Below, piece after piece: positions 1 through 10,534 of a stretch of DNA of 64,000 bases. The DNA is from Paraliobacillus sp. PM-2. Lineage in GTDB: Bacteria > Bacillota > Bacilli > Bacillales > Amphibacillaceae. Numbering within the stretch: the first letter of the stretch is position 1; every line of letters begins with the position of its first letter. Where the stretch lies: contig NZ_CTEI01000001.1 in the NCBI RefSeq assembly GCF_001368815.1, positions 62,001 to 126,000 on the forward strand, given 5' to 3'. The notes under the pieces were generated by a model that did not search any database, was not told where the DNA came from, and saw only the letters and a list, made by a program, of their open reading frames with translations. Both the position numbers and the translations under genes were made by a program.

Positions 1-87
1 TTCCATCCAATGGTTTATACTAAAGGGTATAGGTAAAAAAGATAGCTATCAATTAATCATATAAAAAAGGGAAAAGCTAGTATGTAG

Positions 88-115
88 GCACAGCGCAAGG
101 TAGCTGTGCTTTTTC
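88..115 (+). terminator. Rho-independent terminator upstream of yybS
   Basis: A 7-bp perfect stem (GCACAGC / GCTGTGC) with an 8-nt loop is followed by five T. It would end a transcript entering from the left edge; the gene it belongs to lies outside the window. Confidence 0.7.
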
Positions 116-145
116 TAAGCTAGCAATTATAGAGGTGTAAAAGTG

Positions 146-1096
146 ATGAAGGATGCACAAAAATTTAAAGAAGGAATAGGGTTTGGATTTCTGTATGGAC
201 TACTATTCCTTGTTATTATCCTAGTACCAGGAATCGAATTACTAACATTATTTGTATTACCTATACCATTTGTTTTGTACGCTTCACGTTATGGGTATCG
301 CTCTACACTTTTTTTAGGTGGGGTTATCCTAGTTTTATCCGTATTTCTTTCCTTATTTCTGTTTATTGGTACATTACCATTAACATTATTAGCAGTAAGT
401 ACTGGAACACTTTTGGGACACGCAATATATCAAAAGCGCCATCCCTATGAAACATGGGCATTAGGATCGGTAGGAGTGACATTCGGTTTAGTTATTATAT
501 TTGTGATGATTCAGGTCTTTTCACAGGTAGATTTGATTGAACAATATCAATTAGTTGTTGATGAGTCAGTGAAAACAACCCAGTCAATGGCCGAGTCAAC
601 TGGAATCCAATTATCTAAAGATGACATGGAATTAATAGAAAAACAGATGAATCAGATTATTACGCTTTTACCATCTGTATTAGTCTTAGCTGCTATTGTC
701 ATAGCTTTTGTAACACAATGGACGAGTTATAAGGTGATTTCGTGGCGTGGTAACAAGCGCTTAGCTTTTCCACCCTTTCGTACCTTTCAATTACCAAAAA
801 GTTTAATTTGGATTTTTTTTATTGCTATTCTTTTGGCATGGTTTCCTTTAGAGGAGACGGGTAGTTTAGCAACAGGTGTTTTAAATACAACGAATTTAAT
901 AGGGAATTTACTTTCCTTACAAGGGTTTTCTTTTATATTGTTTTATTGTCATCAAAAACGGCTATCCAATGCATACCCTATACTAATTATTATTTCGAGT
1001 GTTATTTTTCTCCCAATCGGTCTTTATATGACAAAAATCTTAGGTATAATTGATATAGGATTTGGTTTAAGGGGAAAAATGGAACAAACAAAGTGA
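146..1096 (+). CDS. yybS: YybS-like DUF2232 membrane protein
   Basis: This is a polytopic membrane protein of about 316 residues, with hydrophobic segments near residues 15-35, 40-60, 65-90, 105-125, 170-190, 220-240 and in the last 60 residues. Size, hydrophobicity and position directly before gdpP match YybS (DUF2232), whose molecular role is not settled. A GTG at 143 is in frame, but ATG 146 has the better distance to the AGAGGTG ribosome site at 131-137. The gene is followed after 31 bp by gdpP, and the two probably form one transcript, as in Bacillus. Identification is from gene order and membrane topology; no catalytic motif is visible. Confidence 0.85.
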   Translation: MKDAQKFKEGIGFGFLYGLLFLVIILVPGIELLTLFVLPIPFVLYASRYGYRSTLFLGGVILVLSVFLSLFLFIGTLPLTLLAVSTGTLLGHAIYQKRHPYETWALGSVGVTFGLVIIFVMIQVFSQVDLIEQYQLVVDESVKTTQSMAESTGIQLSKDDMELIEKQMNQIITLLPSVLVLAAIVIAFVTQWTSYKVISWRGNKRLAFPPFRTFQLPKSLIWIFFIAILLAWFPLEETGSLATGVLNTTNLIGNLLSLQGFSFILFYCHQKRLSNAYPILIIISSVIFLPIGLYMTKILGIIDIGFGLRGKMEQTK

Positions 1097-1127
1097 GCTC
1101 AGGTCTGGGCGTAGGAGCTGAAAAATA

Positions 1128-3098
1128 ATGCCAGATTTATTTAAGAAGCCAACCTTAAGTTTGCATTTATGGATTATTTATACCTTATCCTTTCTATTAT
1201 TAGGATTTATTTGGTTTTTCCAGTGGATGATAGGAATTGTGATGACTGTGATCTTGGTGGCTTCACTGTATTATAGTGTACGATCAGAAAAGCATATCTT
1301 AAGTGAAACAGAAGAGTATATTTCTACCTTATCTTACCGTGTGAAAAAAGTAGGAGAAGAAGCGCTATTAGAAATGCCAATTGGAATTGTCCTATATAGT
1401 GAAGATTACCAGATAGAATGGACAAATCCATATATGAATAAGTTTTCTGAAAGTGAAACCTTTGTTGGTCAATCACTTGAACAATTCTCTGAAGATTTAA
1501 TTCCAATGATTAAAGAGGGAAAGGAAGACATTTGGATTCACTTAGGTGAAATAGAATTCAAAGTGATAGTAAAAAGAGAAGAACGATTACTTTATTTATT
1601 TGATCGTACACAACAAACAGAAATCCAAAATTTATATCACAATGAACAGACTGTACTAGGTATTATTTTCTTGGATAATTATGAAGAAATTACACAAGCA
1701 ATGGACGATGCATCTAGAAGTCAGATTAACTCAAATGTAACTTCTACACTTAATGATTGGTCTAATGCATATGGAATCTATTTAAAACGGATTTCACAAG
1801 AACGATTCTTAGCGGTTATGAACCAACAAATATTACAAAAATTAGAAAAATCAAAGTTTGAAATATTAGACGAAGTAAGAGAATTGGTTTCTGATAACAA
1901 GAATGTACCGTTAACCCTAAGCATAGGAATTGGACTCGGTGGCGCATCTTTACCCGATTTAGGTGAATTAGCACAATCAAGTGTTGATTTGGCACTAGGT
2001 CGAGGTGGTGACCAAGTAGTGGTAAAAGATGAATCTGGTAAGGTTCGTTTTTATGGTGGTAAAACAAATCCGATGGAAAAACGTACAAGAGTAAGGGCGC
2101 GTGTAATCTCTCATGCATTAAAACAACTTGTTCAAGAGAGTGATCAAGTATTAATTATGGGTCATAAATCACCAGATATGGATGCGATTGGGGCTGCAAT
2201 TGGAATATTGAAAATTGCACAAGCTAACGATATAAGTGGCTCTGTAGTTGTTGATGAAAACGATATTGATACAGGTGTACAGCGGTTAATGGAGGAAATA
2301 AAAGAAGATGAAGAATTGTGGTCAAACTTTGTTTCTCCTAATGAAGCACATGATCTTGTAACGAAAAATACGTTGTTGGTCGTTGTTGATACACATAAAC
2401 CTTCGCTCGTAGTGGATGAGAAATTATTGAGTAAAACAGAGTATGTGGTTGTTATTGATCACCACAGACGTGGCGAAGAATTTATTGCTCATCCAACTCT
2501 TGTATATATGGAGCCTTATGCTTCCTCAACGGCAGAGTTAGTAACTGAATTATTAGAATATCAACCAAGTTCTCTAAAATTAAATATGCTTGAATCAACT
2601 GCACTACTTGCAGGAATCATTGTAGATACGAAAAGTTTTACATTAAGAACCGGATCCCGTACATTTGATGCTGCATCCTACCTGCGTTCGAAAGGTGCAG
2701 ATACTATTTTGGTTCAACGCTTTATGAAAGAAGATTTAGATATATATATTAGAAGGAGTCATTTAATAGAGAATACAACCATCTATCGTGATAATATTGC
2801 TATTGCACTTGGTGAAAGAGGTCAAACATTCGGACCAGTTATCATCGCACAAGCAGCCGATACATTGCTAACAATGAGCGGAATAAGTGCCTCATTTGTC
2901 ATATCAGAAAGAGAAGATGGAAGAATCGGGATTAGTGCTCGTTCATTAGGAGATGTTAATGTTCAATTAGTTATGGAAAGCATGAATGGTGGTGGCCATT
3001 TAACGAATGCAGCCACACAACTAGATGATACCTCAATAGAAGAGGCCTATGAGCAACTGAAGGAAATCATTGATAATTATCTTGAAGGAGGAGAATAA
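1128..3098 (+). CDS. gdpP: Cyclic-di-AMP phosphodiesterase GdpP
   Basis: GdpP hydrolyses the second messenger c-di-AMP to pApA at the membrane, which affects cell-wall stress tolerance and potassium and osmolyte balance. Two N-terminal membrane helices (about 12-50) are followed by a PAS-like domain, a degenerate GGDEF domain (about 170-305) and DHH/DHHA1 phosphoesterase domains. Metal-binding motifs are intact: [11 protein letters not shown] near residue 343, VVDTHKPS near 420, IDHHRRG near 442 and GGGHLTNAA near 620. The length of 656 residues is normal for the family. A ribosome site TAGGAG lies before ATG 1128. The rplI start follows 2 bp after the stop, so translation is probably coupled. 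Confidence 0.96.
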   Translation: MPDLFKKPTLSLHLWIIYTLSFLLLGFIWFFQWMIGIVMTVILVASLYYSVRSEKHILSETEEYISTLSYRVKKVGEEALLEMPIGIVLYSEDYQIEWTNPYMNKFSESETFVGQSLEQFSEDLIPMIKEGKEDIWIHLGEIEFKVIVKREERLLYLFDRTQQTEIQNLYHNEQTVLGIIFLDNYEEITQAMDDASRSQINSNVTSTLNDWSNAYGIYLKRISQERFLAVMNQQILQKLEKSKFEILDEVRELVSDNKNVPLTLSIGIGLGGASLPDLGELAQSSVDLALGRGGDQVVVKDESGKVRFYGGKTNPMEKRTRVRARVISHALKQLVQESDQVLIMGHKSPDMDAIGAAIGILKIAQANDISGSVVVDENDIDTGVQRLMEEIKEDEELWSNFVSPNEAHDLVTKNTLLVVVDTHKPSLVVDEKLLSKTEYVVVIDHHRRGEEFIAHPTLVYMEPYASSTAELVTELLEYQPSSLKLNMLESTALLAGIIVDTKSFTLRTGSRTFDAASYLRSKGADTILVQRFMKEDLDIYIRRSHLIENTTIYRDNIAIALGERGQTFGPVIIAQAADTLLTMSGISASFVISEREDGRIGISARSLGDVNVQLVMESMNGGGHLTNAATQLDDTSIEEAYEQLKEIIDNYLEGGE

Positions 3099-3100
3099 AT

Positions 3101-3547
3101 ATGAAAGTTATTTTTCAAAAAGATGTGAAAGGCAAAGGAAAAAAAGGGGAAGTAAAAAATGTTTCTGATGGTTATGCAAGAAACTATTTATTGAAAAACA
3201 ATTTAGCAATAGAAGCTACACCAGGAAATATGAAAGCATTAGAAGCAAAAAAGAACAAACAGGAACAATTAGAGCAAGAGGAAATAGATGAAGCAAAGCA
3301 ATTAAAAGAAAAGTTAGCAAATATGGAAGTTGAATTAAAAGCAAAGTCAGGTGAAAATGGCAGACTTTTTGGTTCCATTACAAGTAAACAGATTGCCGAA
3401 GAATTGAAGAAAACACATAAAATTAAAATGGATAAGCGTAAAATTGAATTAGACAATCCAATTCGTGCATTGGGCTATACAAACGTACCGGTAAAATTAC
3501 ATCCAGAAGTGACAGGTACAATTAAAGTTCACGTAACAGAAGTATAA
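3101..3547 (+). CDS. rplI: 50S ribosomal protein L9
   Basis: L9 (148 residues, the usual length) binds 23S rRNA near the L1 stalk and helps maintain reading frame. The N-terminal globular domain begins [19 protein letters not shown] and carries the DGYARNYL signature; a long charged helix (about 40-80) links it to the C-terminal domain. Its ribosome site GAAGGAGGAG lies inside the end of gdpP. The stop codon is inside a perfect 36-nt palindrome, described separately. dnaC follows after 40 bp, as in B. subtilis. Confidence 0.98.
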   Translation: MKVIFQKDVKGKGKKGEVKNVSDGYARNYLLKNNLAIEATPGNMKALEAKKNKQEQLEQEEIDEAKQLKEKLANMEVELKAKSGENGRLFGSITSKQIAEELKKTHKIKMDKRKIELDNPIRALGYTNVPVKLHPEVTGTIKVHVTEV

Positions 3548-3565
3548 TTATACTTCTGTTACGTG
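3530..3565. repeat. Perfect 36-nt palindrome over the rplI stop codon
   Basis: The sequence from C3530 to G3565 is an uninterrupted inverted repeat with 18-nt arms; the left arm begins CACGTAACAGAAG and the centre is between 3547 and 3548. It contains the last codons and stop of rplI. No T-run follows, so it is not a classical terminator. As RNA it would form a long hairpin between rplI and dnaC. Confidence 0.9.
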
Positions 3566-3587
3566 GTATGTGAAGGGGGGAATACGT

Positions 3588-4964
3588 ATGAGTGAGTCTT
3601 GGGATGAACAACGAACACCACCACATAATATTGAAGCAGAACAAGCTGTATTAGGTGCGATATTTTTAGAGCCAGATGCCATGTCAACTGCTTCAGAATT
3701 ATTATTACCAACTGATTTTTATCGTGCGAGTCATCAACGTATTTTCCAAGTTATGATGCAGTTATCGGACAAAGGGGAACCCATTGATTTAGTAACGGTA
3801 ACAACGTCTCTATCTAATGCGAAACAGTTAGATGATGTTGGAGGGGTTTCTTATCTTAGTGATCTAGCTAGTGCTGTTCCAACAGCTGCCAATATTAGTT
3901 ATTATACAAAAATTGTTGAAGAAAAGGCTTTGTTGCGTCGATTAATTCGTACAGCTACTGATATTGTTACAGAAAGCTTCTCTAAAGAAGATGATGTAGA
4001 AGAAGTATTAAGTGAAGCAGAAAGAAACATTTTAGAGGTATCTAATCGCAAGAACAGTGGTGCCTTTAAGAATATTAAAGATGTCCTAATTGAAGTATAT
4101 GATAATATTGAACAACTTCATCAAAATGATGCAGACATAACAGGTATTCCAACTGGTTTTCGTGATTTAGATAAAATAACTTCAGGATTTCAGCGAAATG
4201 ATTTAATTATTGTAGCTGCCCGTCCATCTGTTGGTAAGACAGCCTTTGCCTTGAACATAGCACAAAATGTCGCTATTAAAACAGATGAGAATGTTGCCAT
4301 TTTCAGCTTGGAGATGGGAGCGGAGCAATTAGTAAATCGTATGCTTTGTGCGGAAGGAAATATTGATGCCCAACGGTTACGAACAGGTCATCTGGAAACG
4401 GAAGACTGGGGAAAGCTCACGATGGCCATGGGTAGTTTATCAAATGCAGGAATTTTTATAGATGATACACCAGGCATACGTGTGAATGAAATTCGTTCTA
4501 AATGTCGTCGATTAAAACAAGAACATGGCTTGGGAATGATCTTGATTGATTATTTACAATTGATTCAAGGTAGTGCTAATTCAAGAGAAAATAGACAGCA
4601 AGAGGTTTCTGAGATATCTCGATCCTTAAAAGGTCTTGCAAGAGAATTAAATGTGCCATTAATTGCGTTATCCCAGTTATCCCGTGGAGTAGAATCAAGG
4701 CAAGATAAACGACCAATGATGTCTGATTTACGTGAATCAGGAAGTATTGAACAAGATGCCGATATTGTTGGGTTTTTATATCGTGATGATTATTATGACA
4801 AAGAATCCGAGAAGCAGAATATTATTGAGATTATTTTAGCAAAACAACGTAATGGTCCAGTAGGTACAGTGGAATTAGCTTTTGTAAAAGAATATAATAA
4901 ATTCGTTGATTTAGATCATCGTTATCAAGAATCAGATATTCCTCCAGCTGGTGTAGGAGGGTGA
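3588..4964 (+). CDS. dnaC: Replicative DNA helicase DnaC (DnaB family)
   Basis: This is the hexameric helicase that unwinds DNA at the replication fork (called DnaC in B. subtilis, DnaB in E. coli). The N-terminal DnaB domain (NIEAEQAVLGAIF) is followed by a RecA-like ATPase with Walker A ARPSVGKTAFALN and the Walker B-like MILIDYLQL, and the RSSLKG-type and QLSRGVE motifs. The reading frame stays open from GTG 3570, but that codon lies in the GAAGGGGGG ribosome site; ATG 3588, 7 bp downstream, gives MSESWDEQRTPPHN and the normal length of 458 residues. A terminator follows immediately, then an insertion sequence. Confidence 0.97.
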   Translation: MSESWDEQRTPPHNIEAEQAVLGAIFLEPDAMSTASELLLPTDFYRASHQRIFQVMMQLSDKGEPIDLVTVTTSLSNAKQLDDVGGVSYLSDLASAVPTAANISYYTKIVEEKALLRRLIRTATDIVTESFSKEDDVEEVLSEAERNILEVSNRKNSGAFKNIKDVLIEVYDNIEQLHQNDADITGIPTGFRDLDKITSGFQRNDLIIVAARPSVGKTAFALNIAQNVAIKTDENVAIFSLEMGAEQLVNRMLCAEGNIDAQRLRTGHLETEDWGKLTMAMGSLSNAGIFIDDTPGIRVNEIRSKCRRLKQEHGLGMILIDYLQLIQGSANSRENRQQEVSEISRSLKGLARELNVPLIALSQLSRGVESRQDKRPMMSDLRESGSIEQDADIVGFLYRDDYYDKESEKQNIIEIILAKQRNGPVGTVELAFVKEYNKFVDLDHRYQESDIPPAGVGG

Positions 4965-5000
4965 AAAACCATCTTGAGTGCATACTCTAGATGGTTTTTT
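4964..5000 (+). terminator. Terminator of dnaC
   Basis: AAAAACCATCT pairs with AGATGGTTTTT around a 14-nt loop and a T-run follows. It starts at the dnaC stop codon. Confidence 0.85.
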
Positions 5001-5021
5001 ATATTGAGCGTTCTTTAAATA

Positions 5022-6396
5022 GGCTCTATTATATATGTTGGGGTATGAAAAAAATTAAGCAAAATAAAACACGCAAGCTCCTATATCCTTTACACTTGAA
5101 TTGACGAAAAACAAACCAAAGGGATAGGAGATGCGTGTATATGCAGTTTAACATGAAATTACCTGGATTAGAAAGTGTCATTGTAACAAAGATGGAGGAG
5201 TTGGAGGGAAACTTTTACTTACACGTAAAGTTACCCGTCAGGAAGCACCGTTGTCCAGCTTGTGGGAAGAGGACAAGCCGTATCCATGATTATAGAATAC
5301 AAAAAGTGCAGCATTTAAAGCTCTTTGAGCGAACCTCTTATTTATTTTATCGAAAGCGTAGATATGTCTGTTCTTGTGGAAAGAGATTTCCTGAGAAGAA
5401 CCACGTTGTAGAGCGATATCAAAGGCATTCCATCGAATGGAATCAAGCCCTAGGGCTTCGCGTTATTCAGGGAAAAAACTTTAAAGATACTGCGGGGCAG
5501 TTCCGAACATCGCAAGCAACAGCGATACGTAGATTTGACCAACTGGCAGCTGCTAGATTAAAAGAGGTGGATACGTTGCCACCAGTAATAGCTATCGATG
5601 AATATAAAGGCGATACATCAGAAGGGAAGTACCAAGTGATCGTCGCAAATGGAGAAACAGGCGTCCCCCTTGATATTTTGCCAAACCGTTCGGTACGTAC
5701 AGTTAAAAAGTACTTAGCGAAAAAGGGATCTCAAGTGAAGATGGTTGTCATGGATATGAGCTACAGCTTTAAAGCAGCCGTAAAAAAAGCCTTAGGAAAT
5801 CCAATCATTATCGCAGATCGCTTTCACTTTTGTCGGTACATTTATTGGGCATTAGAACGGGTACGAAGACGTGTTCAGAAGGACTTTCATGATTATGATC
5901 GTAAGAAGTGTAAACGAATGAAGCATGTTTTCTACAAACGATATGAGGATCTTACGGATAAGCAACATTGGTATTTAGAAAGGTATTTAAGTTTATCAGA
6001 GGATTTACGAACAGCCTATGGTTTAAAAGAGGCATTTCGTTCTTGGTTTGATGAAGCGAAGACTGGAACGAAAGATTTAGGTGAGATTAAACAAGGCTTA
6101 TATCGCTTTTACACCCAAGTAGAAAAGTCAGGCATGGAAGCGTTTATCCAAGCTATTGGTACGATTAAAAATTGGCAACCAGAAGTGCTAAATAGTTTTG
6201 CCTTTGGTTATAACAATGGGTTTGTCGAAGGCTTAAATAATCAAACCAAGGTTATTAAACGTAATGCATTCGGCTTTAAACGATATGATCGATTAAGGTT
6301 ACGTGTATTATTGCATCATCAATATAAAGATTTAGATTTTCAAGTAGGTTAAGGGATAGGAGCAAGTACTCCTACCCCAACATTTGACGTAGAACC
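5022..6396 (+). mobile_element. ISL3-family insertion sequence (1375 bp)
   Basis: Imperfect terminal inverted repeats are visible: the left end GGCTCTAT..ATGTTGGGGTATG and the right end, read in reverse complement, GGTTCTAC..ATGTTGGGGTAGG. The element is flanked by an exact 8-bp direct repeat, TTTAAATA, at 5014-5021 and 6397-6404, the duplication length typical of ISL3. It contains a single transposase gene. Intact ends, duplication and open frame indicate a recent, possibly active copy. Confidence 0.93.
5141..6352 (+). CDS. ISL3-family transposase
   Basis: This single-ORF DDE transposase has about 403 residues. The N-terminal zinc-ribbon (CPACGKR near residue 40, CSCGKRF near 85) and helix-turn-helix are followed by the DDE domain, with IAIDEYKG, a VVMDMSYSF segment, IADRFHFCRY and a C-terminal EGLNNQTKVIKRNAFGF block. 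This order is characteristic of ISL3 elements. GTG 5135 and ATG 5141 are both possible starts; ATG 5141 has the better spacing to GGGATAGGAG. It lies between dnaC and purA in the same orientation. No frameshift or missing catalytic block was seen. Confidence 0.93.
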   Translation: MQFNMKLPGLESVIVTKMEELEGNFYLHVKLPVRKHRCPACGKRTSRIHDYRIQKVQHLKLFERTSYLFYRKRRYVCSCGKRFPEKNHVVERYQRHSIEWNQALGLRVIQGKNFKDTAGQFRTSQATAIRRFDQLAAARLKEVDTLPPVIAIDEYKGDTSEGKYQVIVANGETGVPLDILPNRSVRTVKKYLAKKGSQVKMVVMDMSYSFKAAVKKALGNPIIIADRFHFCRYIYWALERVRRRVQKDFHDYDRKKCKRMKHVFYKRYEDLTDKQHWYLERYLSLSEDLRTAYGLKEAFRSWFDEAKTGTKDLGEIKQGLYRFYTQVEKSGMEAFIQAIGTIKNWQPEVLNSFAFGYNNGFVEGLNNQTKVIKRNAFGFKRYDRLRLRVLLHHQYKDLDFQVG

Positions 6397-6428
6397 TTTA
6401 AATAGTAGTAAGCAACCATAAACTCACT

Positions 6429-6474
6429 AAAAGTCGAACGAATAACAAAAGAAACGTAATAAACGTTCGTTTTA
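6429..6474. promoter_or_regulatory. PurR operator (two inverted PurBoxes) before purA
   Basis: A forward box centred on TCGAAC (6434-6439) and an inverted box centred on GTTCG (6465-6469) are separated by 25 bp between the CGAAC and GTTCG cores. They resemble the AWWWCCGAACWWT PurBox pair known for B. subtilis PurR. The pair ends about 9 bp before the -35 element of purA. Adenine-nucleotide-dependent repression is expected. Confidence 0.7.
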
Positions 6475-6478
6475 TTTG

Positions 6479-6507
6479 TTGACATATATGCCCCCACTTG
6501 GTACACT
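6479..6507 (+). promoter_or_regulatory. Sigma-A promoter of purA
   Basis: TTGACA (6479-6484) and TACACT (6502-6507) are separated by 17 bp. About 75 nt of 5' leader separate this from the purA start. It lies outside the ISL3 element, so the insertion has not removed the promoter. Confidence 0.75.
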
Positions 6508-6571
6508 TAGTTTGGTATTTCATGTGTAAATTAGTATAAAATAATTTATAGATAGTATGTAAGTAAGATAA

Positions 6572-7873
<1,302 letters not shown>

Positions 7874-7888
7874 TCTAATTGTATATCT

Positions 7889-7923
7889 AACAAAAGGCCT
7901 ACTATTTAGTAGGCCTTTTGTTA
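7889..7923 (+). terminator. Terminator of purA
   Basis: AACAAAAGGCCTACTA pairs with TAGTAGGCCTTTTGTT across a minimal loop. The arms contain A and T tracts on both sides, so it may work in both directions. Confidence 0.9.
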
Positions 7924-8158
7924 TGTTTGCAACTACAATATAAATTGTAATATAACAGGTGATTTGTGGTAAAAGGCTTGGGTAATAGTGACGAAAATCA
8001 CGGAAATAGGCCTAAATTAGTATATTTTTGGAAGTAATGATACAGTTTTATTACAGTATATTTAAAAGGGTTTAAAAGTATGTATAATCTATGATAGCCT
8101 ATAATAGGTTTAAATTTAATAGAATGAAAGAGATTTCGTTGTAGGAGGACTAGGGACG

Positions 8159-9640
8159 ATGCGGAAGAAAGAAATAGTAGCAAATGGTGAAGGATTAAAA
8201 TCAATGAGTCTACTAAAAAAGACAGCTATTACAACTATACTTGGTGTGGGTTTAACACTTAATGTAGCAAGTGCAGACATCGGTCTAGATACTATTTATC
8301 ATGTTTATCTAGATGGAGAGCACGTTGGAACGGTTGATAACAAAGATATTATTACTTCCTATATAGATGATCGAATTGTAGAAAAAGAAAACGCAAATGA
8401 TTCGTATTCCTATGCTGTGAAACAGGAAATCTCTTACATACCAGAGCGTGTGTTTAATCCAAACTCAAACAATGAAAAAGTGCTAGATATAGTCCAAGAT
8501 GATATTTCAATTCAAGTCAATGCATATGAATTACAAATTGGTGGCGATTCAGCGGGCTATTTTAAGGACGAAGAAACAGCCAGACAAGCACTTTATGAAT
8601 ATAAAGCAAAATATGTTGATAAAAAAATTCTAGATCAATTCAAACAACAAGAACAAAAGAATGAAAAAGAGTCAAGTGATAAAGAGAAAGAGCAATCAGG
8701 TGAACAAGAACAAACACTTGCTGTAGGAGACTCTACTACATTAGACGTAACTCTATCAGAAAAAGTTTCATTTGAAAGAGAAATAGTAAAAGAAAAAGAA
8801 GTTTTAACAGTAGACAAAGGTGTTGAGTTACTTGAAAAAGGAACATTAGAGGATAAGTTACATGAGGTAGAAGAAGGAGATGTCCTCGGTACAATTGCTC
8901 AGCAATATGATTTAGACACAGATCAATTATTAGAATTAAATCCTGATCTTTCGGAAGATTCGATTTTACAAATTGGTCAAAAAATTAATGTCACAGCTTA
9001 TGCTCCTTTTGTAGATGTTATTGTGAAAAAAGAAAAAATGGTCGAAGAAAAGATTTCCTACAAAAAAGAAGTGCAAGAGTCAGATCGGCTGTACAAAGGT
9101 GATTCTAAGATAAAACAAGAAGGACAAGAAGGTAAAAAAGAAGTACATTATGCATTAGAAATAATTAATGGAAAAGTAAACAAGAAAAAAGTAGTGTCTG
9201 AGGAAGTTACAAAGGATCCAGTAAAAGAAATTGTAGTCAAAGGTACAAAGGTAATTCCTTCTAGAGGTACAGGGAACTTTACATGGCCAACCGTAGGTGG
9301 ATATGTTTCAAGTCATATGGGACCTCGTTGGGGCTCTTACCACAAAGGAATGGATATTGCGGGTCCAAGCAATCGAGCTATTTTGGCAGCTGATAATGGC
9401 ACTGTAGTATCTGCTGGTTGGGACAATGGCGGATATGGAAATAAAATTGTCATCAATCATAATAATGGATATAAAACGATTTATGCGCACTTGTCTTCCA
9501 TTAGTGTTAGACCAGGTCAAACAGTAGTAAAAGGCTCAAAGATTGGAGTTATGGGTACTACTGGAAATTCAACCGGTGTACATTTACACATAGAAGTGTA
9601 CAAAAATGGCGCGCGTATCAATCCAGCAAGTATATTTTAA
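8159..9640 (+). CDS. Secreted LysM-G5-M23 peptidoglycan endopeptidase
   Basis: This is a likely extracellular cell-wall hydrolase that cuts peptide cross-links. A signal or anchor segment lies at about residues 15-38, followed by a long charged, coiled region (about 160-225, rich in KEQ). A LysM domain (about 231-278, EVEEGDVLGTIAQQYDL), a G5-like domain (about 285-362) and a C-terminal M23 peptidase domain come next. Its zinc ligands are visible in MGPRWGSYHKGMDIAG (near 385) and VHLHIEV (near 475). ATG 8159 has an AGGAGG site 10 bp upstream. It lies just before walR, and on the minus strand at 8039-8055 TGTAAT-N5-TGTATC is one mismatch from a WalR site. WalR control is therefore plausible but not shown. 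Confidence 0.9.
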   Translation: MRKKEIVANGEGLKSMSLLKKTAITTILGVGLTLNVASADIGLDTIYHVYLDGEHVGTVDNKDIITSYIDDRIVEKENANDSYSYAVKQEISYIPERVFNPNSNNEKVLDIVQDDISIQVNAYELQIGGDSAGYFKDEETARQALYEYKAKYVDKKILDQFKQQEQKNEKESSDKEKEQSGEQEQTLAVGDSTTLDVTLSEKVSFEREIVKEKEVLTVDKGVELLEKGTLEDKLHEVEEGDVLGTIAQQYDLDTDQLLELNPDLSEDSILQIGQKINVTAYAPFVDVIVKKEKMVEEKISYKKEVQESDRLYKGDSKIKQEGQEGKKEVHYALEIINGKVNKKKVVSEEVTKDPVKEIVVKGTKVIPSRGTGNFTWPTVGGYVSSHMGPRWGSYHKGMDIAGPSNRAILAADNGTVVSAGWDNGGYGNKIVINHNNGYKTIYAHLSSISVRPGQTVVKGSKIGVMGTTGNSTGVHLHIEVYKNGARINPASIF

Positions 9641-9663
9641 TTAAATAAATAATTATAAAAAAG

Positions 9664-9698
9664 AAGACCCTTGTTGTAGAAAAAGCAACAAGGGTCTT
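9664..9698. terminator. Hairpin between the M23 gene and walR
   Basis: Perfect 13-bp arms, AAGACCCTTGTTG and CAACAAGGGTCTT, flank a 9-nt loop. An A-tract precedes the stem and only a short T-run follows, so on the plus strand it is a moderate terminator; the minus strand has the better U-tract. Confidence 0.7.
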
Positions 9699-9754
9699 AC
9701 GCATATAGCTAACAGTAATAAAATATGCTAAGCTCCAATAATCAATGTAATGAA

Positions 9755-9783
9755 AAGACATTTTTGTTAAAGTACGATAGAAT
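9755..9783 (+). promoter_or_regulatory. Possible promoter of the walRK operon
   Basis: AAGACA (9755-9760) and TAGAAT (9778-9783) are 17 bp apart, about 40 bp before the walR start. Both hexamers depart from consensus, so this is a candidate only. Confidence 0.4.
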
Positions 9784-9820
9784 ATAACTAACGTATGTAT
9801 GTCAAAGGAGGCTACAACAA

Positions 9821-10525
9821 ATGAGTCAAAAAATATTAGTGATCGATGATGAAAAACCAATTGCAGATATATTAAAGTTTAATTTAGAAAAAGAAGGCTA
9901 TGAAGTGATTTGTGCTTATGATGGAGATGAAGCCATACGCTTAACAGATCAAGAGAAGCCTGACTTACTTCTACTAGATATAATGTTACCTAATCGTGAT
10001 GGCAATGAAGTATGCCGAGAGGTGCGCAAAGAGCATAACATGCCAATTATCATGCTGACAGCAAAAGATTCTGAAATTGATAAAGTGCTTGGATTAGAAT
10101 TAGGTGCAGATGACTACGTGACAAAACCGTTTAGTAATCGAGAAGTCATTGCACGAGTAAAAGCTAATTTAAGAAGACAGCAGCAAATACCAACTGATCA
10201 TGCAAAATCAAACAAAGATATTCAGATTGGTTCACTGGTAATACATCCAGATGCTTATACCGTAACAAGAGAAGGAACGTATGTTGAATTAACGCATAGG
10301 GAATTTGAATTATTACATTATTTGGCGCGACATATTGGCCAAGTAATGACTCGTGAGCATTTATTAGAAACAGTTTGGGGATACGACTACTATGGTGACG
10401 TCCGAACCGTTGATGTAACCGTAAGGCGTTTACGAGAGAAAATTGAAGATAACCCAAGTAATCCATTGTGGATTGTTACTAGAAGAGGTGTTGGTTATTA
10501 TTTACGTAACCCTGAACAGGAGTAG
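9821..10525 (+). CDS. walR: Response regulator WalR (YycF)
   Basis: WalR is the OmpR-family regulator of the essential two-component system that adjusts autolysin and cell-wall genes to growth. The receiver domain (1-120) shows the acidic pocket [15 protein letters not shown], phosphoacceptor Asp near residue 53 in [13 protein letters not shown], and the conserved Lys in VTKPFSNRE. The winged-helix DNA-binding domain (about 135-232) has the [15 protein letters not shown] recognition region. Length is 234 residues. Near-identity of the start to known WalR proteins and the following walKHIJ order make the assignment secure. walK begins 9 bp after the stop. Confidence 0.98.
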   Translation: MSQKILVIDDEKPIADILKFNLEKEGYEVICAYDGDEAIRLTDQEKPDLLLLDIMLPNRDGNEVCREVRKEHNMPIIMLTAKDSEIDKVLGLELGADDYVTKPFSNREVIARVKANLRRQQQIPTDHAKSNKDIQIGSLVIHPDAYTVTREGTYVELTHREFELLHYLARHIGQVMTREHLLETVWGYDYYGDVRTVDVTVRRLREKIEDNPSNPLWIVTRRGVGYYLRNPEQE

Positions 10526-10534
10526 TAAGTAACT

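Noticed and set aside
8083-8088. TATAAT as -10 of the M23 gene
   Set aside because: No -35 at suitable spacing was found and the region is AT-rich, so a promoter call was not made.
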